The notes: generated from the sequence alone by a model not told the origin. 64,000 nt of DNA from Chromobotia macracanthus (GCA_036877525.1 JAZGTH010000041.1:2944001-3008000); one strand, 5' to 3'. Positions 27,401-39,010 are shown, numbered from the stretch's first letter. Numbers and translations are program-made.

Positions 27401-30400
27401 TCTATATACTATGCTTAGTGACAAGTATATAGAGATGTTTATACCCCCACCTAGCAAATATCTCAAATGTCTTATTTAAATTTAAAAGAAGAAAAAATTA
27501 CAAGTCATCCAATGTTTTATATCTTTAAAACAGTCTGATAATTTAGTTAAGGTAGGAATATCATCCAGTCTTCATGTAATATGTAGTTGAGTATCATCAG
27601 CGTAACAGTGGAAATTTATCCCATGACTTCTAATGATATTTCAGAGGGGCAGCATGTATAATGTGAATAGCAGAGGGCCTAAAATAGATCCTTGAGGCAG
27701 GCCATATTTTACTGCATTAATTCTGATGATTCCCCATTTAAACAAACAAAATGGTAGCGGTCAAAAGTAGAATTGAAACCACTGAAGAGCCTGACCTTGA
27801 ATGCCAGTGTAGTGTTGTAGTTGATATAACAGAATGACATGGTCTGTAGTGTCAAATGCCACACTAAGATCAAGTAAAACTGACAATGAGATGCAACCCT
27901 TGTCCGCAGCTGGAAGTAAATCATTTGTAATTTTGACCAGTGCAGTTTCTGTGCTATGATGTGGTCTCAATCCTGACTGGAACTTTTCAAAAATATTGTT
28001 TTTGTGTAACAAGGCACACTGCTGCATGGAAAAATACTAGAAAAGGTCATTAGACATACTTGGGATATTTGAAATGGGTCTGTAGTTTACAAGTTCATCT
28101 GCATCTAGTTGAGGTTTCTTTATGGGAGGCTTAATAACTGCAACTTGAAAGGACTCGGGACATGACCTAAAGATAGAGAGAAGTTAATAATAAGAAGTAG
28201 AAGCTCCTCAGCTGCTGGTAACAGCTCTATCAATAGTTTAGTCGGTATGGGGTAAATGATAAGTAATGATAAGTTTATATAGATCATCCTGACCTATAGC
28301 TGTAAAGCATTGTAGATGTCTAGAGGGGCAATTTTTAAAAAGGGTGAATTTTTAATTGTATTTCATATAGTTTAAATTTTCTCAGTGAAAAAGTAAATGC
28401 AGTCGTTACTACCAAAGTTTGCCGTGGGTCTGGGTACATCCGTGTAAGATGTTTCCAGCGCGGTCCTCCACTGTCGTAGCCGGGCCTGCTTCTCAAGAAG
28501 GTCCTGCTTCTCAGTATTATTCTGGTGACTGATAGACAGCGATGGCTGTCTATCAGTGTAAGCAACATGGGTAATAGCCGAACGCCGACAAGAGGTGCTA
28601 GTAGTCTATGCCGAACGCAGGTAAGAGGCACTAGCAGGCTAACAGGAAGCCAGACAGGACTAGTTATATCAAAGTAGTCTGCATGTCGTATAATGTTGAA
28701 ATACTGTCAGCTCGACTTGGTAACCTGTATTATTAAGAATTGAGTTATTAGATTTATGCATGTGCTACCACATATCACTCATATTTGCTGGGATAGCTCC
28801 CTCACTAAGCATGTGGGTTGTTATTTTGCCATGTGTCAGACACCACCTTTCCAGGTGATCATCCTTTGGTTTTCAGGGCCTCACTGTGAGCGTATTGGGC
28901 AACCAGGGAGCTGTCTCCCATAGGTGAATCTTGAATGTGAGATGATGAAAAAGAACAGTAGGTTACTGTTTGTAACCCCGGTTTTTTGAAACATTGTGTA
29001 GGGGGATCCACCAAGTTTGCCCCGTTTGCTGCACAAGAAACGAATATGCTCACTAAGGAAAGTCGTATGTGCAGGTGCTTTTATGCATTAGATGACTCTT
29101 ACCTGGAATTGGGCACTCGCTCATGTCTGTCAAAGCCAGACTTGGTCCAGATAGATAATTTTGCATAGGTCAGTTGCAGATATCCCATAGGTGGATCTCA
29201 CCACTTAACATTTTAGAGAACTTGGGGTTACAAAGAGTAACATATTGTTTCATTGGCACAGAAACGTTTGCACAACTTTTATTATAATTATACATAACTC
29301 ACATTGTGCCATTATACATAACTCACATTCTGCCATATTTGCTACGTTTACAGAAGCATAGTAGTAGGATAAATGTACGTTTTCCATGTTACTTGCTGCT
29401 TGTGTATTTTAAAGACTCACGGCTAAGATACTGCTGCGTAGCGCTGTAAAAGAATCTCCACCTACCGCTCCTTCCACTTAATAGACTTTACTTATATAGA
29501 AAAGCGTGATCAGCATGTTTTTCAGAACTCACATTCTGTGTTTTGAGTGTTATTAACTGATGATTTTCTGGTGAACTGATTTTGGTAAACTGTAATTTTG
29601 GACTTACATGATTTACATGACTACACATTTTTATTACATTCATTATATTTTGTGTTTTTGTGCATGTCATTAAATAGTATTTGTAAGTTCAAAGCAGTTC
29701 ATTAGTGATTAATCAATGTTGTAATGGTTTCTACAGTTCCAGTACATATCAGAGCACTGGGAGGGCTGTTGCGGTCAAATACACACAGGGGGAATGGGAG
29801 GGCGAACTGGGAACTGACAATATCATCATTCCTCAAGGACCCAGTGGCACTATCACCATCAACATCGCTGCAATCCTCACCTCAGAGGGCTTTTTCCTGC
29901 CTGGGATCAACTGGCAGGGAATTCTGGGACTTGCATATCCTCTTCTGGCTCGGGTAAGTGGCATGCTGTAGGTGTTTTAGTTTAGTTGCTACAGAAACAT
30001 AGTTCAAAGGTGTGTTTGGTAAACATGGGTGTTTGCTTTAGCTCAGCTTATGTTGTCAGTGTTGTGTCACAAAGGTGTGTTTCCTCAAACATCTGACACT
30101 CAAATAATTTTACAGTGTACACAGTAATATGGATGGCTCATTCATACACTCATTTGATTAATAATTCTTAAGGTTTTGTTGTTCATTTCAAATTAATGTC
30201 TGATAGTGGGCCGTACCATAGTACCATAGTACCATAGTACCAAGTGTTTTTGTAAGCTTTGTCTGTAACCCAGCTGGTATACATTGTTTGTCATGTCAAA
30301 TTACAAATGAGACAAATTACAAATTATTCAGATTCAAAGGAAATGAGTTTTGTCTTCTTTTCCTCTCAGCCTGACCCCTCAGTAGAGCCCTTCTTCAACT

Positions 30401-33400
30401 CTCTAGTGCAGCAGACTGGCATTCCAGATGTGTTCTCTCTCCAGATGTGTGGAGCAGGGGTCTCTGCCAGCACTACAGCCGACTCAGCGGGCGGCAGCCT
30501 GGTGTGTATCAAACCTGAAGTCTTGCATTGGTCTACAGTATACACCTGTTGCATTCCAAAATATAGGAGAACTGCATACCTGTAGTAAACTAAAGTCACA
30601 TCACAAAAAGAACAATAAAAATAAAAGATAAAAACTATTTACAACCTGGAACTGGGGCCCCTAGAACATAGTTAAAATGTGTGACCAAAGTGATTCCTTT
30701 AAAGGCCCTTTCAAAATTAGGTCTTATACTGTGGCACTACAAATGTGATATGTAAACACAAGGTATGAAACTGGTCACTTGTGATGGGAGACAGACTGAT
30801 TTACATACCAGATCTAAACAGAGAAAAGTTGGTGCTGTAGATAGCAGTCAGGCTTCCTGCTCTCATAGATCAGATCAGTTAAAAAGCTCTCAAGGACAGA
30901 TGAGATTAGGCATCTCAGCGCTATTCAAGGAACATAATAGCTCAGCGCAACTCTGTGTCTCATACCTCTATCACATCTTATAGGGCGACATTTCTCATTA
31001 GTGAGAAGTAGAGGTCTTCTCTGGTCCTAAACTCCATACCTGACCCGAATCAACCCGAATCACTTCTTACCCAAATCCTGGATGAGATGCACCCTGGCCT
31101 GCTGAGAGGAGCAGATGGAAAGTGCAGTGAGGAGGGGAGTGTGCAGTAGAGAGGGGCTGATGTAGCGGGGAGGGGTAGTCCAGTGAGGGGTATGTCCTCT
31201 AATTGTTAGAACTATATAGTCCGTTTGTTTGGCTGTAAATCTGCATGTGCAGTAAAACAATAAAAAATTTGTGCTGAAAAGGCATGGACAGTTGTGCAAC
31301 TGACCTTATTATTGCATATGCATGTGTAGGGGTCTCCCTTTCAGACACAAAACTGATCAGAGGAGAGTATTTACATGAATCACACAACACAATTTAAAAG
31401 GTTTGCACTCATCAATTTACTGTATTTCTGGCATTATTTAATGCCCAGAAAAGCCTTAATGTCTTAAATCATTCTGCAGTTGATATGGCTTCAATAGTTG
31501 GTTGCTGCAAGGTGGAGGCACAGGAGGAACAGAGCTTGTGGTTTGAGTGTCATCAAAGGAAAGGATTTCATCCACTCATTAATTATTTGAAATGCCAGAG
31601 GGGTTATTATCGAAACATATCACTTGACAATCCATGTTATTTTTAATTTGCTCTTGAAAGATTGCTTTGGTCATTATGGACATGAGATGTTGCGCATGTG
31701 TTCTTCAACATGTGCCTTGTCAGTAAATCCCCTGCAGAACACCACTCCCATTTAGCGCTTTTTTGAAATTGCAATCTTATGCTAAATTGCTGTTTAGCAG
31801 TTGACAGAAAACATTGGAACTACTGCACTACTGAATTTTTTTCTAAATATCAGCTTTCAAACATATTTATATTTACAATGTGAAAAGGGTTATTTAATTT
31901 ATATCAAGAGAATATGTTGTTCAAATTGACACATTGTAAACTTGCCATATAAAACTTGTTTCTTTGTACTGTATGCTGTGTTTCAGATCATGGGAGGGGT
32001 TGAGCCAGCCTTGTACCAGGGTTCAATTTGGTACACCCCAGTTCTAGAAGAGTGGTACTACCAAGTGGAAGTCTTGAAACTTGAAGTTGGAGACCAAAAT
32101 TTAAATCTAGACTGCAAAGAGGTAGAAATGAAGTTAGGAGAAAGACACAATGGTTATTAGAACTTGAGAGGATTTGACTGATGTTTAGCCTTGTTTTCTT
32201 TCTGTCAGTACAACTCTGATAAAGCCATTGTGGATAGTGGGACAACTCTACTCCGACTTCCTGGAAATGTGTTTAATGCTGTGGTGGAAGCGATTATGCA
32301 AACATCATTGGTATGACCTTTCTAATGGCATATAGTTAGATGATGTCGATGTAGACATTTGAGTGGTTTACAGGATTGATTTGGAGATTTCTTACATTCA
32401 GTATACATTTCAATAAAAGTCTGCTCATTAGAGTGATAAAAATTCAATTGATATTATTTTCACATTTTATGTCAACCTGTTCTGCTAACCTTAACTTTCT
32501 GTCTACTGATATTCCAATGAGATGTAGTTGACATGTATTTACAAATTAATAAGAAAGTTGATGATGATGTAGTTGTGAAGTTACTTATACTTGTCGAATG
32601 CCTGCAATCACCATCAGTAAATATTAGGCAGAAGAGAGGAAATGAGATTGGGAAGTGATGCGAGCCAGACTTAAATTTGCATTGTCCACTTGACCACCAT
32701 GGCTATATGCATCTAACCATGCATGGAAACCTGTAGGCCACAGCTCTAACAGAGTTTATATTGCTTGTTTTTAAACCTGTCCTCTTTCCTAGATTCAGGA
32801 CTTCTCTGCTGGATTCTTTGAGGGTACCAAGCTTGCATGCTGGGTAAGAGGAGAATCACCATGGAGGCTTTTTCCTAAAATCTCCATCTACCTCAGAGCA
32901 ATGAACATCAGCCAGTCTTTTCGCATCACCATTCTCCCACAGGTCAGGACCATTCATTAAATAACCACAGAAGAGCCAGTTGTGTCAGAGACGATGTCTC
33001 TTAAAGGAATAGTTAAATAAACTATCTTTAATGGTAAATATCTTAAAATAAAATTTCAGCGTTGTATTATGTTGGTCTGTGCAATGCTGACAAAGTTAGA
33101 CAGAATGTTCCCACTCTTTTTCCAACTTTGAAAGTGGATGAGTGGTTTATATTGCCAAGCTCCAAAAAGGACAAGTACCAATTTTTACGTTGTCCATATG
33201 ACTATTGTGCTATAGTCTAAGTTTTCTGATTTCTGATTGAAAATACCAAATATTAAATTGTTATTCACTGTTAATCCCAATCTCTAAAATCTCAGTCATA
33301 GTTTTTACACAAATACTCAGATTGGCTCTGCCTGCAAATGAGATTAGAGCTACAGTAAAGAGAAATATTATCAGTTAAAAATGTCATACAAAGCTATTTT

Positions 33401-35472
33401 TTCTCAAACAAAGCTGTCGTATATCTTCAGAAGACTTTAAATATGGTGCACAAGATGTACTACTAAGTAAAATTCACCATCCATTTTTTTTTTGAATTCA
33501 GAACAGAATTTCATACATACTAAGATTTTTTAGTGCTGCAAAGAGGTTTATAAATTATTATGAAATTCTTTGCTTTAAAGGCACAATATTTTTTTGATTT
33601 TTGTATTAAAATGTCCAAAAACGACTTGCAGAGCATTATATTTTTTGTTCAACTGAGTAATTACATTCATAAATATTTAAGTATTTGTAAATCCAGAGAA
33701 ATTCACAATTTTTAAATAGAGCATTACTTGTCACCGACATTACATCAATGATGTAATATTCATGTTATCTTAGGTTTCTGCTTGTACTGCTGTAGAAACC
33801 ATGGCAGCACTGTGACTTTCATGATAAAATGCAGAAATAGTGGTTGTAGCATCTAACAAGCCACTTTGTTGTTGTAATGCTGTCATCATGGACCACAATT
33901 TTTCATTATCATTTTCAGTAGATAACTCCAAAAAACGTACCAAAAAACTTATACATTGGATGCACAAGGTCAAATGACACATTATTAGCAATGACTAAAT
34001 TCAATAAATAGTCAATAAATATGACTACTTGTGTTATGTTGTAAAGGGATTTATTTGGTGAGTATGATTTTATTAATAAATAGACAATTAATTTCTTAAT
34101 TTTTATTTTTTGGCTCTCCTACATTTTCTAGTGCTTTAAGTTGTTTTTATCATTACTAATAGTAAACCAAATTTTCTTACGACACTCAATGTTGCCTGTT
34201 CAGCTGTATGTGCAGTCTGTCACGGATATTGACGGAACACTGGACTGTTTCCGGTTTGGAATCTCACCCTCAGCCAACGGTTTAGTCATTGGAGCCACTG
34301 TGATGGAGGGTTTCTATGTCATCTTTGACCGCAGCCAAAAAAGGGTGGGCTTTGCTGTTAGCACCTGTGCAGGTGGGTCGATTCAAGGGTGTGTGGATTA
34401 ATGGTCCCCCGTAGTCAAAAATGTTATCCCCTAAAACTCATCTTTGATCATCAAATGACATTAAAACATTTCGTGGGAAAATAATTTGTCTCTTAAATAG
34501 CTTAAATGTAATTCTACGCCATTGCTTCATTTAGTATATACAGATGCATGAATATACAAATTAGTCCATCTCCACCATCTTGGGTTACCTGATTACCGGC
34601 TGTTTGTGACATAGAAAGAGGGCAGTTTCAAACCCCACTTTTGAGACTGTGGTAAATTGCAGTTTTAAACAGAAAATATTTGGCATTGCTGTTGTCTGAT
34701 GAATTTGCAAATGGTTTCTTAAAGCATAAAAACAACATTTAAAAAACATTAAAAACTTATTTATTTAAATATTTAAAAACCTTAAATATTAAAGGTTTAT
34801 ATTATTATATTAGGTTAATAATAACAAACAGTTTCTTGTGTTGTCTACCAAAATTGTTGTGTTGCGTTCCAATACAGCACAAGTATACAGGCCATTCCTA
34901 GCATTGCCACAATGGCAGCTGTAGTGGCTATTAGCAGAAACTGATTTTTTTTTTTTTTAGTAATTTTCTCTTTCTCTTTATGGATACTGTCATAGCAACA
35001 GCTTGATGATAATCATGCTAAACATGTTTGCAAAAGCTAATCAAAGCAAACAAATGCTTATAGCTTACTATGGCAATAATAACTCCATATTAGGCTTGTA
35101 GTCCACTCTGAACATAGCCAATTGAATTGCAATGTGGTACCTTTCCTTTATAGGTCCTATTCTTTTATCATAGAGTTTACGACCATGACTTTCATTATGA
35201 TTCCTTTGCAATGATGTCTCTTTCCAACAGAAAACAGTGGTGTGGCACTGGCTGAGATTGCTGGGCCTTTCCTAGCTGAGGGTGTAGCGTCAGACTGCAC
35301 AGGGGGCATGTCTCTTCGGGAACCTGTGATGTGGGTGATAGCATACACTCTGATGGGCGTTTGTGCCCTCGTGTTAATCATACTCCTCATCCTGCTTATT
35401 CTGCCGCGTCGACCGCACAGGGACAGCGAGATCACAGACGAGTCGTCACTTGTGCGGCATCGCATCAAATGA
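18210..35472 (+). CDS. bace2: bace2, beta-secretase 2 (complete, nine exons)
   Basis: BACE2 is a type I membrane aspartyl protease of the secretory and endosomal system. Family substrates include APP and, in pigment cells, PMEL. Nine exons join in frame: 18210-18485, 23855-23943, 29737-29953, 30370-30501, 31987-32121, 32209-32310, 32793-32942, 34204-34372, 35231-35472. The CDS is 1512 nt (503 residues; human BACE2 is 518). A hydrophobic signal peptide opens the protein. Catalytic motifs are LVDTGSSNF (exon 2) and AIVDSGTTLL (exon 6). Six conserved luminal cysteines lie in exons 4, 5, 7, 8 and 9. A transmembrane helix (about residues 450-475) precedes a short tail ending DESSLVRHRIK, diagnostic of BACE2 rather than BACE1. 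The start ATG has G at -3. An in-frame TTG at 18186 is not used. Confidence 0.95.
19840..20434 (+). pseudogene. Tc1-like transposase relic, C-terminal part
   Basis: Read with frame shifts, the plus strand gives the DDE-family signatures FKQDNAPCHTARSIK (about 20190-20235) and NLWNVIKRKM (about 20260-20290), then a decayed tail. These match the C-terminal catalytic region of fish Tc1-like transposases. The 5' half is missing or unrecognisable, stops and indels are present, and the block between the second Asp and the final acidic residue is partly deleted. It is an inactive fossil in bace2 intron 1. Confidence 0.75.
20435..20700. mobile_element. Unidentified insertion inside the Tc1 relic
   Basis: About 260 bp of GC-richer sequence separate the transposase end from the recognisable 3' end of the same Tc1 element. 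CCTAAGTTA occurs twice near the right junction (20684-20692 and 20704-20712). The insert resembles nothing I can name. Confidence 0.4.
20701..20990 (+). mobile_element. Tc1-like element 3' end and terminal repeat
   Basis: The segment has the familiar 3' untranslated stretch of fish Tc1-like elements (for example GAATTTGGGAGAAATGTTGT and AGTGGTCTCTTAATTTTTTCC) leading to the terminal inverted repeat. It completes the relic that starts near 19840. Confidence 0.7.
23285..23410. mobile_element. Truncated palindromic MITE fragment
   Basis: The segment contains TGTTCCAAACC, CTTTCATGAAACACAAAAGA and GAATGTTGGCTG. These are internal signatures of the common fish palindromic element whose complete copies here begin TTAAAGGGATAGTT. 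Both termini are missing. Confidence 0.5.
23855..23943 (+). CDS. bace2: bace2 exon 2 (first catalytic aspartate)
   Basis: The exon is 89 nt, enters in phase 0 and leaves in phase 2. It encodes LNILVDTGSSNFAV through HYYNRA, and GT plus the next exon's T completes a valine. The donor is GT|GTAAGA. The last 33 bases and the donor are the first unit of a 44-bp tandem array that continues into the intron. Confidence 0.92.
23909..24072. repeat. 44-bp tandem array duplicating the exon 2 end and splice donor
   Basis: Four units start near 23911, 23955, 23999 and 24043, exactly 44 bp apart. Unit one is coding and includes the real donor at 23944. Unit two keeps a perfect copy of the donor (CAGTGTAAGATC, GT at 23988). 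In unit three GTAAG is changed to GTTAG (24032). Unit four diverges at the donor. Splicing at copy two or three would add 44 or 88 nt and meet TAA at 23945-23947. Confidence 0.92.
25090..27470 (+). pseudogene. DIRS-type retrotransposon remnant
   Basis: Broken plus-strand frames resemble fish DIRS elements in the right order. A gag-like region lies at about 25380-25900. The post-RNase-H region follows at about 26030-26340 (FAFPPLSLITPTL, LIAPRWPKARW). A tyrosine-recombinase-like region lies at about 26870-27330 (VIELSVLHPPPFSFREDE, LNALCPVCALQVYIDRTS, later WASPHLFVRYYWLDVTR in another frame). DIRS elements integrate with a tyrosine recombinase instead of a DDE integrase. Multiple stops and frameshifts show it is dead. 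The RT core is largely missing. Confidence 0.7.
26803..26869. repeat. Short tandem repeat, about 23-bp unit
   Basis: TTAGTGATTTGC and CCAACGTCTTAGTGATTTGC repeat with a period of about 23 bp inside the recombinase region of the DIRS remnant. This expansion further disrupts that frame. Confidence 0.75.
27550..28250 (-). pseudogene. L2-type LINE reverse transcriptase fragment
   Basis: On the minus strand the motifs occur in correct order: VIKPPIKKPQLDADELVNYR (around 28110), FQSGLRPHHSTETALVKITN, LLDLSVAFDTTDH (around 27850), GLPQGSILGPLLF (around 27680) and HCYADDTQLHIT (around 27595). The active-site YADD is intact, but stops and frameshifts break the frame. It is a degenerate L2-clade polymerase domain inserted in bace2 intron 2 opposite to the gene. 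Confidence 0.88.
28528..28557. repeat. 13-bp perfect inverted repeat
   Basis: ACTGATAGACAGC (28528-28540) and its exact complement (28545-28557) are separated by GATG. It lies just beyond the L2 fragment. Function is unknown. Confidence 0.85.
28895..29255. mobile_element. Inverted-repeat-bounded segment, possibly a DIRS terminus
   Basis: GTTACTGTTTGTAACCCCGG, then GAAACATTGTGTAGGGGGATC (28963-29010), reappears in diverged inverted form at about 29190-29250. The outer GATATCCCATAGGTGGATCT matches CTGTCTCCCATAGGTGAATC at 28912. GTAACC-type terminal inverted repeats occur in fish DIRS elements. It may be the detached 3' end of the DIRS copy at 25090-27470, split by the L2 insertion. Confidence 0.5.
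29737..29953 (+). CDS. bace2: bace2 exon 3
   Basis: The exon is 217 nt, enters in phase 2 and ends in phase 0 at CGG|GTAAGT. It encodes SSTYQSTGRAVAVKYTQGEW through FFLPGINWQGILGLAYPLLA, which covers the flap region and hydrophobic core of the N-lobe. Confidence 0.95.
30214..30241. repeat. Short (ACCATAGT)n repeat
   Basis: Three CCATAGTA units lie in bace2 intron 3. Confidence 0.8.
30370..30501 (+). CDS. bace2: bace2 exon 4
   Basis: The exon has 44 codons in phase 0. It encodes PDPSVEPFFNSLVQQTGIPD, then FSLQMCGAGVS with the first conserved disulfide cysteine, and ends GGSL. The donor is GTGTGT. Confidence 0.93.
30502..31986 (+). other. bace2 intron 4, no recognised element
   Basis: I see no gene or nameable repeat in these 1.5 kb. 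Confidence 0.5.
31987..32121 (+). CDS. bace2: bace2 exon 5
   Basis: The exon has 45 codons in phase 0. It encodes IMGGVEPALYQGSIWYTPVL, then EEWYYQVEVLKLEVG and NLDCKE, with the second conserved cysteine. The following intron is only 87 bp. Confidence 0.94.
32209..32310 (+). CDS. bace2: bace2 exon 6 (second catalytic aspartate)
   Basis: The exon has 34 codons in phase 0 and encodes YNSDKAIVDSGTTLLRLPGN. DSGTT carries the second active-site aspartate. Confidence 0.95.
32793..32942 (+). CDS. bace2: bace2 exon 7
   Basis: The exon has 50 codons in phase 0. It encodes FFEGTKLACWVRGESPWRLF, then FPKISIYLR and SFRITILPQ, with a conserved cysteine and an NIS glycosylation site. Confidence 0.95.
32943..34203 (+). 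other. bace2 intron 7, no recognised element
   Basis: This is AT-rich sequence with no recognisable gene. AAAGGAATAGTTAAA near 33004 faintly recalls the end of the palindromic MITE family but is too short to call. Confidence 0.5.
34204..34372 (+). CDS. bace2: bace2 exon 8
   Basis: The exon is 169 nt and ends in phase 1 at CAG|GTGGGT. It encodes LDCFRFGISPSANGLVIGAT, then VMEGFYVIFDRSQKRVGFAV and STCA, the C-lobe core with two conserved cysteines. Confidence 0.95.
35231..35472 (+). CDS. bace2: bace2 exon 9 (membrane anchor and tail)
   Basis: The exon begins with the last conserved luminal cysteine region (EGVASDCTGG). It continues through a hydrophobic helix (VMWVIAYTLMGVCALVLIIL and on) and a basic-then-acidic cytosolic tail ending in TGA at 35470-35472. 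Confidence 0.95.
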
Positions 35473-35614
35473 CGTCAGGGGGCAGAGGAGACCTCAGGAC
35501 AGGGAACAGGGGTCACTTCATCGCACTGAACTCTGGAAGGTGATGCCCACTTGTGTGGGACATGCTAAGATTTGGACATTTATGATTTCATTGAAGTTTT
35601 TTAGAAAGGGTAAG

Positions 35615-35620
35615 AATAAA
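35615..35620 (+). terminator. bace2 polyadenylation signal (candidate)
   Basis: AATAAA lies 143 nt after the bace2 stop. A second AATAAA at 35805-35810 is an alternative. No cleavage site can be proven from sequence. Confidence 0.6.
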
Positions 35621-35929
35621 ACTACTGAAGGATGAAGAAAATCAACATTACACATTTTACTTATTCACTCTTTTAATTAAAAATCATAACTTCATATGCC
35701 AAAACATGAATATTAGTCTGGTGTCCAGAGTTTAGGGTACCAAAGCAGATGTTCTAATGTTTCTGCAAAGTATGATATTTAAATTTCTTAAATAAGATTG
35801 TGCTAATAAAAACTACTGAAATGGCTAAAAGTTTGGTCTTTTTTAGGGCCTTTTATAGTGGCCCCAAAAAGTATTTGGACACTTAAGGCACACATTTGCA
35901 ATCGGTCACTATTTTGGTTAAATATCAAT

Positions 35930-36290
35930 ATTCAATTCAATTCAACTTTATTTGTATAGCGCTTTTACAATGTGGCATTGTCTCAAAGCCGCTTTACAGG
36001 GAGGAAAAAGAAAAAACAAGGAAATATAGACAATGATACAGTAACAACGGTATGTCAATCAATTATCAATAACTAAGTATCGAGTAAGATATTAACTATG
36101 GAGTATCAAATATCTATTATCTATTATCTGCAGTCTCCCAGTGAGCACTCCAACACGGCAACAGTGGCAAGGAACCCAAACTCCAATGATGAATGTGGAG
36201 AAAAAAACCTTGGGAGAACCCAGGCTCACCGGGAGGGTCATTTCTCCTCTGATGCGTTACAGCTGCAAACAATACTTTGGTGTAAGGGTT
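35930..36290. repeat. Interspersed repeat resembling an L2 LINE 3' region
   Basis: It begins TCAATTCAACTTTATTTGTA followed by TAGCGCTTTTACAATGTG, and continues to CTTGGGAGAACCCAGGCTCA. This dispersed fish sequence belongs with L2-type LINE 3' regions. Related but diverged copies start near 36590 and 38940. In the copy at 41610 a similar stretch adjoins L2 coding remains. Confidence 0.6.
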
Positions 36291-36589
36291 TATAGGTTTA
36301 CAGCGTCACAGTCAGTATTCTGATTTAAAGTTTAATATATTTGCAGCGTCATAATCAGTGCTGTTATGATTTCAGTATTGATTTATAGTAATAACTACTT
36401 TTAATTTGGGTCTGGTGATTTTATATTCATTTTATGTTAGCCTGATGGCTGGCATAATACAATCAGGGATGTTTTGGCTAGGATGCCGACATTAATGGAA
36501 TGGTGGAGTGTTTGTAGCTTGTTCCTAACTTTTTTAATTTAAACTTGTTATCCACATGACAAAACGCAAAAATATAATATTTAATATCA

Positions 36590-36860
36590 AGTTCAATTTA
36601 TTTATATAGCGCTTTTCACAGTGGCACACTGTTACAAACAGCTGTACAAATGAAAATATCCAAAAACATAGTGAAAACTGTGAAAACTGAAATTGAAAAT
36701 AAAAGAGAAACAAGGAGAGAAAATTAGGAAGAGAAGAGGAAGAAAATTAAATAGTTCTAGAAATTAATTCTATCATTGACGAATTAACAAACAATGATAA
36801 CAAAAACAAATGTTCTAAGCTAATATCAGCAGTCTCCCAGTAAGCAAGCCAACAGTATAA
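36590..36860. repeat. Second copy of the L2-3'-like repeat
   Basis: TTCAATTTATTTATATAGCG with CTTTTCACAGTGGCACA, and later ATCAGCAGTCTCCCAGTAAG, align with the 35930 copy (GTCTCCCAGTGAGCA). It is diverged and lacks the GGGAGAACCCAGG end. Confidence 0.55.
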
Positions 36861-38939
36861 TATAATTTAATATATTTTATATATAATATTATTTATATTT
36901 TTATATAATTTTATATTATTTTGTTATTATTTGTTCACCATAGTCATTCCAAGGAGTGTAACTTTTTCAACCACAGAATACAGACAGAAGTCATTTAATT
37001 AATACCTTGTTGGGTTAATTAAAAAATGCTATATACTGTGATTAGCACAAAAGAGTGTCTTCAGAAAATGTATGTGTCTTGCCCTATTTGCAAATGCTGT
37101 TTTCAGACCGGGGCATAAGCTGATATTTGATCAGTTTTTTAAAATTGTGGTGGCATTGAACAACATGAGAATAAGTAAATTATGATTTCTTTTTTTGGTA
37201 AACGATTCATTTAGAAATACATGACTGTCATTGCACTAGATAAAGTACATTAAAAAATTGCTATGATATGGTATGAAGTTATTTTTAGCCTGTATGGCTT
37301 TATTAGACAGGTCAGTGGAGATATGCGTGGACAGGACAAAAACGCACATTTGAGAAAGAGTGGATTGAACCCTGTGCCGAGACTTGATGGTTTTTTTATT
37401 TAGACTTTTTTAGTGGATGTATGATGTCAGCTCACCTCAAGTATACATGGGTAGCAGAGTAACCACAGCAGGGAAAATATTCTAAATGACAAAAATCAAA
37501 TGAGAAATATTATGAAATATGATATTAAATAGCATGCACTTCCCACAGAGGCCCTACAGCATGGTTTCAAAGGGGTAACTGTGAAATACATGTGAAAGGT
37601 CATTAAAGTAGGACTACTTGTTGACGTCATTAGTGTTTACTCTGTCAACAGAATAATACCTGCTTATCATTTTTGCATATCAACCTGAATGGGTCAAACT
37701 GCTGAAAATTAATAATTACAAAGTGAACAGCACTCTCATTCAGACAACGACACTTGGCGCAAAAAATTATTTGTAATGATGACCTGTGAATGAGCTGGAT
37801 TTCATCCACTCAGCTCTTTTGAATTAAACGTGCACCTGTGTACTGTCTACTCTGACCTGTCTACTCCCATAATTACACCGGCAGCGTTTACACTGAGAAT
37901 TTGTTCAATGTTTCACCTATTATTAATAACAGGCATAATAGTTGCAAATAAAAGCTACTCAGTATATGTTTTGTATTTTTAAAAAATGCACTAATTTGAA
38001 GAGATCTTATGACTTGGTTTATAATAAATTTTGTTGATATAAACTATATTTAGGATTGCCACAGTAGCTCATTGTGTGTGGGTGGGTGTGTCTGTAGCCC
38101 AAGATTCAAAATGAATGGATGGATAAAGAATATTAAGTTTGAACAAATTAAACTGAAACATATTTTGACATACAAAGAAACATTGCCTCATAGAACTTCA
38201 GAGATCATGGCAACACAGGTGCTGTTTATCATATTTATTGCCATTTTATAATTATTAAACAGTAGCGAAACACATCCAAATACTTTGTGGTCATTCTAAA
38301 GTGTATCAATTGTTTTATTATTTAAAACTAACAAACTGATTTTTAAGAAAGTATTTGTGATTCTGTGCTTATGCTATCTTCTTAAAAATACATTCCTGTT
38401 GGTTTGATATTTTGTTTGTAATGTAATAATATGCATTGGTCCTAACACTCTTTGGCCAACTGTTTTTTAATGGTACATTGAAGTTATAGAGATGGTCTTG
38501 TGCTGTTTTGCGTTTTGCCTTTAGGTGTCCCTAATAGCAATAAATTTAATGATTCTGTAGCCATTTACATTATAATCAGAATGTCGGTGTTTGCATTTTA
38601 AAAATGACAGTGTAGTAGTATATGTAAAGTATATGTATCCATCCTGCAGTTTGGTTGCTATTGTTTATTTATATTGATATATATTTTATTGATAATAACT
38701 AATAATTAAATAATTTGATTGTTTATTTTAAAATATGCTGCCATTAAGCAGTGAGTTTTGTTGCACTCCTAACATTTTAAGTGTGTGTTAAACCTCCTAT
38801 TGTAGTTTATTGATACCTAATTGATTTTGATCACATCTTATTCAATTTGCAACTGTTTTCACCATCTTGCATCCTGTATCGTATCAGTATCATAGCAGAC
38901 ATATGGCCAAAAATGTAGTGTAAACAATCTTTGCTATTT

Positions 38940-39010
38940 CAATGTATTTGTATTGCACCTTTCATAATATATATTGTTCCAAAACAGCTTTACAAAGAAT
39001 CCAGTCTATA
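38940..39010. repeat. Short fragment of the L2-3'-like repeat
   Basis: TTTGTATTGCACCTTTCATA, then AAAACAGCTTTACAAAGAA, is the diverged start of the same repeat. Confidence 0.45.

Larger units (their letters stand above)
23944..29736 (+). other. bace2 intron 2, loaded with retroelements
   Basis: This 5.8-kb intron starts with the tandem array. It then carries DIRS-type retrotransposon remains (about 25090-27470), an L2 fragment in the opposite orientation (27550-28250) and an inverted-repeat-bounded segment (28895-29255). I see no host exon in it. Confidence 0.75.
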
